DNA from: Circinella umbellata
Lineage: Eukaryota > Mucoromycota > Mucoromycetes > Mucorales > Lichtheimiaceae
DNA: 64,000 bases
NCBI GenBank assembly: GCA_025093555.1
Contig: JAIWNF010000033.1
Location: 1-64,000 of the forward strand
Direction: 5' to 3'
Shown here piece after piece: positions 22,576 through 34,147 of the stretch; the first letter of the stretch is position 1, and the number at the start of each line of letters is the position of its first letter. The position numbers and the translations under genes are program-made. A model generated the notes under the pieces. It saw nothing but the letters and a program-made list of their open reading frames with translations. It had not been told where the DNA came from and searched no databases.

Positions 22576-23913
22576 CGTGTGTTTGTACTACTCGAAAATT
22601 CGTACCTGCTTTCTCTTTCCCCTCTCTCATTATCCTTTTTTTCTTTGCATATATGTATATATACATGTACGACTATTGACGTCATGGGTCATAATTATTA
22701 TAAACTTACATCAGGTGAAAATAGCGCCATCAAAGGTAATGTAGCAGATTCGGGCGAAATGGTATCAAATTCTTTACGTGAACCAACAACTTCCCAACCA
22801 AATACGTCACGTGCTTCATCGAATAAATCACGTTCGTCTTGCCGACAACTATTATCGGTTGTATTGCTAAGAAATTCACATTCACCACCACCAAACATTA
22901 AATCAACGGTACGACCCAATGGATTATATCCAATTTGTTGTTCCGCAATTTGTGGTTCCTTGTCTCGCCAATCAATATGTGCTGAAAACGATGCTGGTGT
23001 TGCATGAGTGATACGCGATGTAACCACAAGACCTGTCAGCATATCATGATGAACTTTGGCCGATTCCAATACTGTTCCACATGGCTTCTTTGTAGGATCC
23101 ACTATTATTTATAAAAAAAATATTTTAGTTTAATCAATTGGGATTATTTTATTATTTATTTATTGATTAATCCTTCCTTTATCAATAGTTATAGACATAA
23201 AATAAAATAAATGGAAATACTTTACCACCAATGGCACCATTATATGATTTAAGAGCACATGCAAAAGCTTAGTGATAAAATTATATATTAGAAGTTACTA
23301 AGAGACAATTTCCACGCATGTATAAAGATGTATTTGTGTTTCTCCTTTTTTTACCTGTTGCACCAGCAGCACTATCAGTTATCAAACTGGACGAACTTTG
23401 TGTTCTACTATGACCAACATGAATATGATCAAGAGGAAGAATTGATTTTATACCAAGTCCTTCTCTCCAACCATGATATTGTCTAGCATATGTTTCCGAA
23501 GCAGGACCAAATCCATCACTGATCATCATGATCACGTTGCGGTGCTTGGGTGCTATATAATAAACAATTACACAAAAATGTTTATATTATAAAAGGAAAA
23601 ATAAAAGTTTTTTTTGGTTGTTATGTACTTACTATTGTCATGACGTGTTAATAACAAAACTATTGATGCAATGACACCTGATCCCACAAGGACTACTATA
23701 GTTGCCAAACCAAGTTTACGTAGCCGTGTATTCTATATATATTTTCTTTGCTGTTACTTTTTTTTTCTTTTCATTATCGATTTGTATATCATTCTTATCG
23801 GTAATTCCATTCCTCTTTTTTTTAGTAAAATATTGTGTAGTACTTACCAATGGGGATTCTAATTGTTTGACATTTGGGTCTGAAGGTATAGAACTGTAAC
23901 TTGTACTGTTCAT
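21181..23913 (-). CDS. PHO8: Vacuolar-type alkaline phosphatase (Pho8-like), type II membrane protein
   Basis: Ten exons (23913-23848, 23732-23633, 23552-23355, 23267-23226, 23101-22710, 22501-22344, 22118-21945, 21866-21617, 21516-21359, 21265-21181) join to 540 residues. A short cytoplasmic tail is followed by one membrane segment (LATIVVLVGSGVIASIVLLL, exon 2). The ectodomain has VIMMISDGFG with a metal-binding Asp, TDSAAGAT with the phosphorylated nucleophile Ser, IEGSRIDMAAHSND with metal ligands, and STSDHETGGFT plus TTHGHTAVDV with metal-binding His residues. All hallmarks of zinc/magnesium alkaline phosphatases are present. In yeast, Pho8 reaches the vacuole by the AP-3 route and is processed there. 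Introns contain CT and TG microsatellites (about 22,542-22,573; 21,560). The gene is tail-to-tail with the Rab7 gene. Confidence 0.92.
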
Positions 23914-26900
23914 CAGAAATAAATATTAATAATAATAAAAGAGAAGAAGTATAAAGGTGAAAGAAAAAGGAAGAAGAGTAAAAAAAAAATAGAAGGTTCA
24001 GAGATTTTATGTGTGATAACTTCTATTTGGAAATATTATATATATCCGCTATCAACTTCTCCCGAGCCAACAAGAAAAAACTCCTTCTTGATAAACTTTT
24101 TATTACATACTGCATAATTTCGTCTGGAAAGCTTTTACAATCGATAAAACAAATCACATTTTTTGTATAATAATGACGTGTTTACTCTTTTTGGGTTATT
24201 TACGGAGCATCATCTAAACAAATGATGCAATTCTTCTCACGTACTTTTTTTTTTCAAAAACTATAAAATATTACATACACGTAACTGATACTTATATATA
24301 TAAATGAAGAATTGATCTATGAATTACATCTTTCGAGTACTACCTATCTTAAGTAAAATTATAAAACGAGAAAACAGATTCATATCCCCTTAGACAATAT
24401 ATTTGGAACCTGAAGCCCCCCCCTGCCAATCAGCTATCATGCAGATACCCACATTTTTAAGTATACGCCCAAAATAGAAAATACACAAACATACTCCGAT
24501 GCTGCAAGTAAAATAATGCACAGTGTTGAAAATTAAGTTTGATCATAACATGACTAGGAATTCAGGCCAAGAGAGTATATCCTTTAAGTTACGTTGATCA
24601 TCAAATAAGTTATATCAACAGATGCAATTTCTTCCCAAGATAAAAATTATCACGTAATCTTTTTTTTTTCACTTTACAGTTTTTTTTCAATCCAGTGCTC
24701 AACAAAGCACATCTTTTATTTGTTTATTAATTTCTGTTTACCATATGCTGCATGAGGATCGATAATTTTTTCAAACTACTGCTATCTTAATTTTTCAATT
24801 ACAATTTAGATTCTTATGATTATGTAAAATTTGATTTTGGTTTTTTTGCACTTTCAAAGTAGCATCTTGTAAATTCAAGAGACGTGTTAATTCATATGAC
24901 AATGATGCTGATGATGATAATGGTAAGGTCGGTAGTTGAACAAAAGTGGATGTGCATGGAATAGAACATTCTTGACAAGACAGACCAAACAGACATGTTT
25001 ACATAGCTATGTGTACTCTGGTTATAATAGAACAGATATAATACAAAAAGATATTAACAATAATGATAAGTTACGAGATGGGTCAAAACAAACTCAAAAC
25101 AACATGCACTAACCACTCCAATAATATCATACTACGAAAGAAACTCTTTTTACGTATCGTTTTCTTCTCCTTTCTTTCTAGATTTTACTTTATCGAACTA
25201 CGAAATTGTGTGTTTCGTAAAATAATGAATCAGGAACAACATCCCATACATTTATTCTTAATGATAATGGCAGATTCTCATATACCCATATGTCTCATAC
25301 CTTTGCCATTATTGTGAGTAATGATGTTATGTTAAAGACACATCTTTTGTGTTTCGAAGAATATCTATGTTAATTCTTGTATCTCGTTAGTCAGACAATA
25401 CATTTCTCGATTCCATTCATCAAGATTAATACGTCGTGGAAAGAACTCGATGTTATTTAAAGGCAACGATAGTTATCTTATTTAAAAGATGTGATATTGG
25501 GTCTTCAGTTTTATGTCGTGGGGCTGATAGCTGTAGATGAATTCGTAAACATGTGATGGGGTGCGTTTTGACGAGGGTTCTTGTTGTACAATTTGAACAT
25601 ACTTTTGATTTTTCTCTTGGTAGCCTTCCTATTCTCCGTCTTATTCAGCAATCACGTTCTTTTTTAGTCATTGAAAATCATAATAGTGGGTCAGTGGCGA
25701 GTTTCGAACTACATGCTTTTAGCATTTTGAATCTTTTTACTACTGTAATCGTTATTTCAGGGTTATTACTGATCAATAGGCTTTAACCCTTTGAGACTTG
25801 CAACTCGAGTGTGTATCAATTTATCAGATCAAAACTCAAATATGATAAAACCATCACCGTTCTTATTACCAACGCTAATATTAAACTGATAGAACGGTCC
25901 CAAAATAAATGTTAGAGCACACAGATTAAGAATCGCAAACAAGAGTCATGAGATACATTAGTAGTAGTCTACTCAGCATATACGAACGCACTAATATTCT
26001 TTAAGTAAAATACTTATACTGACAACAGCTACTCCCTTTTGACACCCTAATAAATCAAGTAAAAAGATAATTTAATATAACAATAATCAATTAGTCATTA
26101 GAGCAAACTGTGCCAGTCACCCATATGGTAGCCTGTTATATAAGCTCAAACAAACGACCCATCACCAATGGAACTCAAATTTGTAACTCGACAACATAAA
26201 AGTATTTGGCTCTTTTTGAAAAGAGCTGAAATCAGTAGATCAAAAAAATAGCAGCTTGTCACGCAACATCAGGATCAGACCCAATATTGTGAATACCAAT
26301 GACAGCAAGGGGGGAGCAGTCATGTATGTTAGAGAAAAAGATAGCCCCCTAATGGTAAATATCAAAGCCGTATTAACAGCAGTTTTTCCTCTACATTTAC
26401 TAAATGTCATTCTATATAATGTCTTTAAATACAAAAGCACCATAAAGTACACATAATCAAATCTGAAAGATCCACTTTTATATGATTTAAACTGCCTTCA
26501 GAAAGCAAACCATCTTCTACATCAAGGATACAACGATCAAAAGAAATATTGTCAATAGTATATACAATTTTAGCAGAATTAGACGCTCGTCAACAATCAA
26601 TCTTCAATCAACAGTAATATCATGATGACAACCACCCAGGTAAGGTCTTGATAACTTGAATTGATTATCTTCCTCCGAACATACTAGGTAGATATAAATC
26701 ACTACTTTCTCATTTACAACATCAACCCACCTTTCAAATAATACGTGATACGTACGTAATTAGAAAAAATAACTCCCTTATACATCCTCAAATAAGCATC
26801 CACTAGCCGATACTGTAGTAAGGAAACTTTTGACACATTCGTGAATTATAGAAATCCCATTTATGTATCTTTTTATTTTATCTTATTCTCACCGTAAGCA

Positions 26901-27228
26901 TAAAATCAAAAGCATAATCAATATGTCAAGCAAACAAAAAATTGTTCTGTACTCTGCTAAACGTAATACGTTTTTTATATCAGCATTTGATTATGGTAAA
27001 GAATTTCCTTGTTGGTCTTGTTATAGTAACTAAATTATAAAAATGAAATCCCAAATAGATTAGTTTCCACTACTGATTGATTTGTCAATAGAAGATGTTA
27101 AATATTTTTTGCTCTTTTTTGTTCGTGATAGAATACGTACATAATTGCAACAGGTCAATGTAATATATGTAACACTGGTATGCATTTCTCTTATACGTAC
27201 ATGATATGAAATATCGAATTTTCATACA
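23914..27228. other. Gene-poor AT-rich interval
   Basis: No convincing coding exon is seen in 3.3 kb on either strand. Open frames at 25,063-25,317, 25,553-25,786 and about 26,240-26,456 lack splice partners, recognisable domains or codon structure. The first 200 bases should contain the alkaline phosphatase promoter. Old transposon debris is possible but not identifiable by eye. Confidence 0.5.
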
Positions 27229-28035
27229 GTGAGTATTCGTTAAACCGGTACTCAATATATGTGAGGGTTTGTACCGGTTTAGCGAATTACCGGTTTAACG
27301 AATTGAAACGCAGGTGGTACTAATATGTAATATACTGAAAAAATAACTAAGCTGTACGGATAAGATAAAAAAAATGATAGCTGATATAATGTATCTATGC
27401 TATTATGAGCTAATATTTTGGTAATAAAAATGATATTACGTAGTGTACAGTATTCATCGAATAGTAACAGTTAACCAGAGACAGGATTAATAATGAATGT
27501 ACAACAAAGTGTGTTTAAAATATGGACCATGGTTAGCGGTTGAATAAATGAGTAAAAATAAATTGTATCAGCAACATAATTACATACAGTACTTAATGGT
27601 AATAAACTAGTACGTGACAAAGTTGAAAAGAAATACATACATATTCAGATAAGAAAGAAGAAAAAGCATCTGTGTGAAGTTGTTGAAAAAGAGACACTGT
27701 TCTCAATAAGGTGTTGAGAAGGTTTCTTTTGACGGCAAGAATGATTTGTGTATTTTCAATTTCTATGGAAACAGAGTAGCCAACTGAAAACAAAGCGAAG
27801 AACTGAGATGACGTTAAAGGAAGGCCGTGTCAATAATGTTATCAATAAAAAACTGATATTATATTATATAAGATAAAATAATACTATTATAAACCCGGTA
27901 AATATTTAAGAAAGCTCACCGGATACCGGTTTAGCGAATCACCGGTATTTTACTAAGTATATAAAAAATATTTAAGAGATACTACCGGTTTAGCGAAATA
28001 CCGGTTTAACGAGCACCGGTTTAGCGAATACTTAC
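27229..28035. mobile_element. Terminal-inverted-repeat element of about 0.8 kb (pogo/mariner-like MITE?)
   Basis: The ends are 21-bp inverted repeats with two mismatches (27,229-27,249 and 28,015-28,035), with core TATTCG[T/C]TAAACCGGT. The word ACCGGTTTA[G/A]CGA recurs inside both ends (left: about 27,272 and 27,289; right: about 27,924, 27,985, 28,000 and 28,015). The interior has no recognisable transposase; a 66-codon minus-strand frame (27,593-27,793) is not identifiable. Size, subterminal repeats and lack of coding capacity fit a non-autonomous transposon. Assignment to pogo/mariner rests only on the style of the ends. No clean TA duplication is visible. Confidence 0.65.
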
Positions 28036-28458
28036 GAATTCAAGGAGCTTAACAAATATTTAATTTAATCTATTGTTACATTATGTTTGAATGTTTTATC
28101 TATATTTGTTATAGTAATATCTAATAATACTAGTCTGCAGTACGTAGTATGTATTTATACAATTATTTATCTATGGATACATAAACATACACACTAAACA
28201 GGACATAGTAAAGCAATATTGACAAACGGATATACACATACAGGGACAGAGAGGTCAATATGCAAGCTGTCAGAAATCAACATTTGTATTGCTGGATAGT
28301 GATAAAATTTTCTATTCCCACGATGATGTGCGGTTGCTATGCAACATTCTTTTTAGATTGGCGCGCTATATCTTACTCCCCCACCCATCTGTCTTTTTGT
28401 TTTTCCACTCCCTTTATTTTATTTTATTTTATTTGCATTCTAGTTTTTCTTTTTTGAC

Positions 28459-30299
28459 ATGTCGCCTCGGCTATTCACTTTATCACGTTTCACCACCATC
28501 ACATCAACGACAATAGCAACCAAACGAATTCATAGTTATCGTGCATTTTCTTCTAAAGTGACACCATCTAACTATGCCTTCGCGTTTGACATTGACGGTG
28601 TTCTTATAAAAGTACCTTTTTTAAAAATTTGCTCCTGCTTAACTTTCTAATTCAAAATATAACAACATTATAGCTAACATGTTTAAAACACTAATTCAGG
28701 GGAAGCGTACCATTCCTGAAGCAAGAAGGTACAATGTTAATATAAAACAATTAAGTATACAAATGGAAGGATAGAGAAAAAAAATTTCAGAAAGCTAAAA
28801 GTGATAGTATCACTCGGTTTTTTTTTGGGGGGTGCGGGGAAATAGTGCTATCCAAATGCTCAATGGTGATAATGCTCTTGGAAGGTAAAAGACAAATAAT
28901 CCCAAAAAATTATCGCGTTATCAAATCAATAAACTCTTAAATAATAAACTAAATAGAAAAGTTCCTTTCGTTTTATTAACAAATGGAGGTGGTGTCACTG
29001 AACAAGCTAAAGCAGAACAGATCAGTAATATGTTGGATGTTCAAGTAAGTAAAATATAAAACAGGGCTTTTTTTTATGATGGTGGATTATTATTATTCAA
29101 GTTGGAAACAGTATTAAAATTAATTGCTCATAGTAGATTTCACCCGAGCAAGTAGTTTTATCTCATTCACCTATGCAAGCACTTGTTCATCAATACAAGG
29201 ATAAGAATGTTTTGGTTGTTGGAGGAAAAGATCGTGAATGTTTTGAAGTAGCTAAAGGGTAAATAAAGGTTTTTTTTGGGAGGTTAAATTCTTGATAGAT
29301 ATATAACATGTTTTTGGGGGTGCGGGTTAATTTTATAGATATGGATTCAACAATGTAATTATTCCAGATGATATACATCATTGGCAATCTTCAGTATGGC
29401 CATTCCGTCATCCTTCTCGTGATTCACTTTCACGAGATGCAGTAAGTAACATAAAAGAAGATTCTCGCGTTTATTATAATGGATGTAGAAATAAAAGAGT
29501 AAATTTTCTCATTTACTTTTATAGGACTCGTTAGATTTTTCGAAAATACCTATTGGTGCTGTCATGATGTTTCATGATTCTCGTGATTGTAAGCAAATTT
29601 GATAGTAGCAGCAGCTAATAAGATATTGGGGAGATTACGGTGAAGAATATTTTACATGGGTTAGATATGAAATAACAATTAATGAAAAAGGTATATCTAT
29701 AATATAGGGGGTAGAGATATGCAAATCATGTTGGACGTCATTTGTTCCGAGAATGGTGTAGTAGGTACACAAAAAGGTGATTGTACCGTACAAGAAATTC
29801 CAATCTATTTTTCAAATAATGATATTGTAAGTAAAGAAGAAAGTACACTTTAATGGATCGAATGTAACAACTTGACAATTAAACTTTACTTTATCATTAT
29901 ATATATATGTAGATTTGGAGTACTGAGTTTCCTGTGCCTCGTCTTGGTCAAGGATCATTTAAACTGGCATTGGAAAGTGTGTATAAGACTTTGACAGGAA
30001 CTAGCTTACAATCGACTTCCTATGGCAAACCTTATCCAACCACTTACGCTTTTGCTGAACAAGTACTTGAACGGATTAATAGTGGTAAAAAACCATCGAG
30101 GATTTATGCAGTAGGTGATAATCCTGCTGCTGATATCCAAGGTGCAAATAATTATGGATGGTCTAGTATTCTGGTACGTACAGGTGTATTCCAAGAACCT
30201 GGTAATTCGAGTCATTTCCCAGCCAATTCAGTATGTCAACATGTAGAAGAAGCAGTCAAATGGGCTATTCAGCAAGAAGAAGAAAAGAACGAATTATAA
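28459..30299 (+). CDS. HAD-superfamily hydrolase, CECR5/YKR070W type, mitochondrial
   Basis: The ATG at 28,459 opens a Ser/Thr/Arg-rich leader (MSPRLFTLSRF and on) like a mitochondrial targeting peptide. HAD motif I (FAFDIDGVL) lies across the end of exon 1 (28459-28611). Exons continue at 28700-28728, 28846-28885 and 28957-29044, the last holding motif II (FVLLTNGGG), then several more. The last exon (from about 29,914) has the conserved Lys region (GKPYPTTYAFAEQVL) and motif IV (IYAVGDNPAADIQGANN). These fit the class IIA HAD phosphatases of the cat-eye-syndrome-5 group, about 400 residues, whose substrate is not firmly known. The gene has about nine exons; short ones of 29 and 40 nt are supported by the frame. 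Confidence 0.85.
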
Positions 30300-30751
30300 A
30301 TAGATAGAATTAATGTATTCATTTTTCTTTAATATTATAATAATCTGTAACATCATCTTTATTAAAAAATAACTTTAATCGCCGTGATTGTGTCTATCCC
30401 CCCCGGAACCATATGGACTATAATAAAATGACAGGGGTACAGTTACGAAAGAAATTAAAGTTTTAATAAGAAATTAATAAAAAGGAATAATGTCTTCCTA
30501 CAACAGAACATTGGTAACCATACAAAAGCATATATATCAACAAAACTATTTCTGCATAATACATAACCATGGTAAGTTGTAATTGTATTGGCCCAAGATG
30601 ATTGGTCGTATTCTTGCTCCAGAAGCTTTAACCCAGTCATCATATGATTGGCTGTTATAGTTTTTGGTATGTCAGTAGCAAAGTACGCAAGACAAACCGC
30701 CCCCACACTTCATTTCTTTTTCTCTAGTACTCGTTCTCATACTCTTTTTTA
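30300..30751. other. Intergenic region
   Basis: It holds the 3' end of the HAD gene and a pyrimidine-rich stretch (about 30,690-30,750) that would suit a fungal promoter for the small frame that follows. An open frame on the minus strand (30,455-30,706) has no recognisable feature. Confidence 0.5.
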
Positions 30752-30985
30752 ATGATTGCATTCTTGCCTTATAATTTTCTTAATCCGCCCATCACACAAC
30801 AAGCTGGTTCACCAGCCTTTCTGGCAGATGTTGTTCTTCAATTTACAAAACAAGTTATGAGGCCCAAAGTAATGCTTCCCATGCTTGCTGTCATTATATT
30901 ACTTTTCGACCTAGACGATGCATTTGATATTGACGACGATTTCTTTACTGAAGACGATCTTGACCAAATTGACGATGAAGAATAA
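30752..30985 (+). CDS. Candidate small membrane protein with acidic tail
   Basis: ATG at 30,752 follows a CT-rich leader typical of fungal 5' regions. The 77-residue product has a polar N-terminal half (NPPITQQAGSPAFLADVV), a hydrophobic helix (VMLPMLAVIILLF, about residues 41-53), and an almost purely acidic tail (DDDFFTEDDLDQIDDEE). This layout, single-pass with an acidic end, looks protein-like rather than random in such AT-rich DNA. I do not recognise the family. It lies between the HAD gene (same strand) and the convergent APS kinase gene. It could also be the last exon of an unseen gene. Confidence 0.42.
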   Translation: MIAFLPYNFLNPPITQQAGSPAFLADVVLQFTKQVMRPKVMLPMLAVIILLFDLDDAFDIDDDFFTEDDLDQIDDEE

Positions 30986-31356
30986 AATTTCTTTTAATAA
31001 TAATAAAAATTTGATAACCAACTTCAGCACATATACAACATCACTATACATACGCATACACACATATATTATGTACATATTACACAGTTCTCCCTCTTAC
31101 TCTCTTTCCTTTCCTTTCTTAATTTTATTATTCCCTGTTTTTCTTTTCTTTGCTTTATGTGTCTTTTTTTTTCGTTTATTATTATTATTGTTATTACTTT
31201 ATACATTTATTTTAGCATCTAATCGTTTCTTTCTATTTATACATGATGTAATGGTTTTTGCTTTTTTTTGTGTGTGTAATATATATATATATATATATAA
31301 AAACAAATTCTATCTACATGACAGCAAATAATTAGATGAACTTTTTTTTTTGTAAT
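30986..31356. other. Convergent 3' intergenic region
   Basis: AT-rich with an (AT)n run near 31,279-31,298; no gene is visible. It separates the small + strand frame from the APS kinase stop codon. Confidence 0.5.
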
Positions 31357-32092
31357 TTATGCATCCTTCTTGATCAACTTGTCAGCTTGAACCAAACCCT
31401 TGCTAATTAAATAATCTATAACTTGTTGTACACCTTGTTCAACCGAAACTTCATGTGTCTTGACATGAACATCAGCGTTTTCAGGAGCTTCATAAGGAGC
31501 GGAAATACCAGTAAATTCTTTAATTTCACCTGCCTTGGCCTTCTTATAAAGTCCTTTAGGATCACGTTGTTCAACAACTTCCAATGGAGCATCAGCATAA
31601 ACTTCAACGAATGGGATACCAGCCTTTTCATGAAGTTCACGGGCAGAATCACGATCTTGACGATAAGGACTAATGAAAGAAGTAATAGCAATGACGGCAG
31701 CATCCGAGAAAAGTTTAGCAACTTCGGAAATACGACGAATGTTTTCTGTACGGTCTTCAGGTCCGAAACCCAAATTCTTATTCAAACCGAAACGAACATT
31801 ATCACCATCCAAACGATAGGCAGAGATACCTGAGTGTAATAAAGTTTGTTCCAATGCAGTGGCTAAAGTAGACTTTCCAGATGCTGAAAGACCAGTGAAC
31901 CAGATAGTGAAGCCCTATATTAATTTGTTGTTGATTGTTAATATTAATATTAATAAATTCAAAACTGAGTTGACAAGTCTTTCCACAGACTATAGATAAG
32001 ATATATGGATATTATTTTACCTTTTGACCAAGAAGTGTTTGACGTTCTTCCTTGGAAACAGCTCCTTCGTGCCAAGTAATGTTGGTTGACAT
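31357..32092 (-). CDS. MET14: Adenylylsulfate (APS) kinase
   Basis: Two exons (32092-32021, 31914-31357) with one 106-nt GT-AG intron give 209 residues, the usual length. The start is [13 protein letters not shown], as in fungal Met14. The P-loop GLSASGKST opens exon 2. The APS-binding region follows ([17 protein letters not shown]), then the mobile-lid Arg residues ([17 protein letters not shown]), the switch [15 protein letters not shown], and the [20 protein letters not shown] region. The enzyme phosphorylates APS to PAPS with ATP in the cytosol, the second step of sulfate assimilation. Its stop codon faces the 3' end of the small + strand frame. Confidence 0.96.
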
Positions 32093-32997
32093 TGTGCTTT
32101 TTAATATGTAGTTTTAAAAGTTGAAGAGGTGGGAATGAGGAAAAGGGAAATAAAATAAAATAAAAAAAAAGTTACAGTGATTAAAAAGAGATGGTGTGCT
32201 TTTTATTTTTCTCCGCAACGACAAACCTTATTGGCCCCTAATTGCGCAATAGTTATACATAAAAGCTCATAAAAAAAAAGAGGAGACATATTATACTTTA
32301 TTTTATTACCCATCGAGAAGCTGAATTTCCCTGTATTCTAAAACTATATCAATAATTAGTACTCTATAATAATTCTTTAATTTTCATGATTGTAATTTTT
32401 TAGTATAACATTTTGTATAGAAATATAAATCATAGTACTTTTTTATCTTGAGTGTTTTACCCAAATCATCATGAAACGGAGATTATGAGAAACCTTCAAG
32501 CGGGGAAAAAGACAAGTACATTTTGAATGATCAATGAGTTGAAATTAGTTTTATTGGTATACAGAGAATAATTATTTTTACGTAGGATCTTTATTTTATG
32601 TTAAGATGTGCAATCCTATTAGTTTGATACTGTAAATGCATCAAGAAGAGAAGAAAACCAAGATTATATAGAAAATTACTGTAGTCTCTGTGGATCCATC
32701 TGGATAAATAATAATAATAAACAATGATGCGAATCTATATACTATTATTAGTATCATTTAACATATAAAAGGATCTGCAATATCATGTATGTACGTATTA
32801 TCACGCCAAATTTTTATTTTTGTTTATTTATTATTTTATAGTTTATATAATATAATATAATGTATATGATATATGTTTATACATATTGTTTGAAATATTT
32901 ATAAAGGTAATAGCTAGTATTATGTATATATGTATTATAATTTCGTTGTTATTATTATTCCTGTACGTATTAGATATCATTATCTTTCAAGTGATGG
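32093..32997. other. Intergenic region between APS kinase and a membrane protein gene
   Basis: It holds the APS kinase promoter on the left and the 3' end of the next minus-strand gene on the right. The sequence is AT-rich with no other gene visible; an open frame at 32,886-33,101 (+) overlaps the antisense of a real exon. Confidence 0.5.
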
Positions 32998-34147
32998 CTA
33001 GTCGTGACGTCGCAAACATGACATACCACCAAACACGTCCCACAATGCTTGAAGTACATAGGTCGCAAAAAGCGTCACTAAAAAAAATGATCCAGTATTA
33101 AAAAAATTACACCTAATCAGAACAAAAAAAAAAAAAAAGAAACCATAAGTTCGTTAGCTTGGTAAGAAAATAAAGTAAAATAAAAGATATTGCTACTATC
33201 ATTTTGATTGAGATATTATTGAAATACATTACCACCCATCATAAGCACCAGGTGGACATTTATACATTGCAAACTCATAAAACGTTCCGACACCAAACAA
33301 AGCAGCAATAAAACAATCCATCAAGATTGATACGGGCCGTTTAATTTTGCTTCCTTTACCAAATCGACGTGTCAAATAGACATAAATGTTGAATAAAGAC
33401 CATATAAATGAAAACCAACAAATAGCATAAACATAATATAATAATCCAATTTTTGAGAATGGCATATCATGACCTGAATACTAAACAAAAATAATAATAT
33501 AAGTATACATTTAAATCAGTCATATATTATGATTATTATAATTATTGACGATGTGTGATCGTTCACGATGAAGCAAAGTTGTTGACACGACCAAACTGTC
33601 GTGTAACCGATAAAATAAATAAATAAACAAATAAACAACTATTTACCGGTGTTGCGCCCACTTGAAATCCAAAAGCACCTACAGCTGCAATCATTTGCCA
33701 GACACGAACAAAAAATCTTCCTTTGTTAGGTTTCTTTTTGATTGGTGCCGTTGTTTTTTCATCTTCCGTAGGATATGGTAATGGTGGAATTTCAATACTT
33801 GCAGAACGAGTATGTATGGCAGCAGGTTGAGGTGATTTAGTTGCTATAGATTCTGGCGTGTTATTACGGTCTATCATCATGGTGGTTGCTGGTGTTGTTG
33901 AAGGGGATGGATGATGATTATCTGTATTCGTTAGTATTGTTGAATGTTCCGTTTTTTCACCATAGTTATTAACAGCATCAGATGATGATGATGTGAAAGG
34001 ATTATTATTCTCAGATAATGATAAATTATTTTTACCATTATTGTTAGTATAATCTTCGACCTTGCTACTATCCCATGCATTGATCGCAGCAGGCATTTCC
34101 GTTGTCGTAGGTGGGACGTTTTTGTCTTTACGAAAAGGATTTCTCAT
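32998..34147 (-). CDS. Four-pass membrane protein, MARVEL-like, unknown function
   Basis: Three exons (34147-33647, 33480-33236, 33112-32998) join in frame to 286 residues. The N-terminal 140 residues are Ser/Asn/Thr-rich and disordered, then a basic patch (KKKPNKGRFFVRVWQ) leads into four membrane segments: IAAVGAFGFQVGATP; LLYYVYAICWFSFIWSLFN; VSILMDCFIAALFGVG; and FFLVTLFATYVLQALWDVF. A CPPGAYDGCNF motif in the loop between segments three and four recalls fungal MARVEL-type proteins. Exon 2 seems to end with TGG-TAA at 33,229, but a GT donor at 33,235 and an AG acceptor at 33,113 give a third exon encoding the fourth helix and the end CLRRHD. MARVEL membership is inference from topology and this motif. 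Confidence 0.72.

Noticed and set aside
25695..25725. TTTCGAACT resembling a tRNA T-arm on the minus strand
   Set aside because: No matching acceptor stem or anticodon arm within tRNA distance.
26240..26456. Possible LINE or transposase remnant suggested by open frames on both strands
   Set aside because: No reverse transcriptase, endonuclease or DDE motif could be read in any frame.
30455..30706. 83-codon minus-strand frame with MGAVCLAYFATDIPKTI
   Set aside because: No homology or topology recognised, and it overlaps the probable promoter of the downstream small + strand frame.
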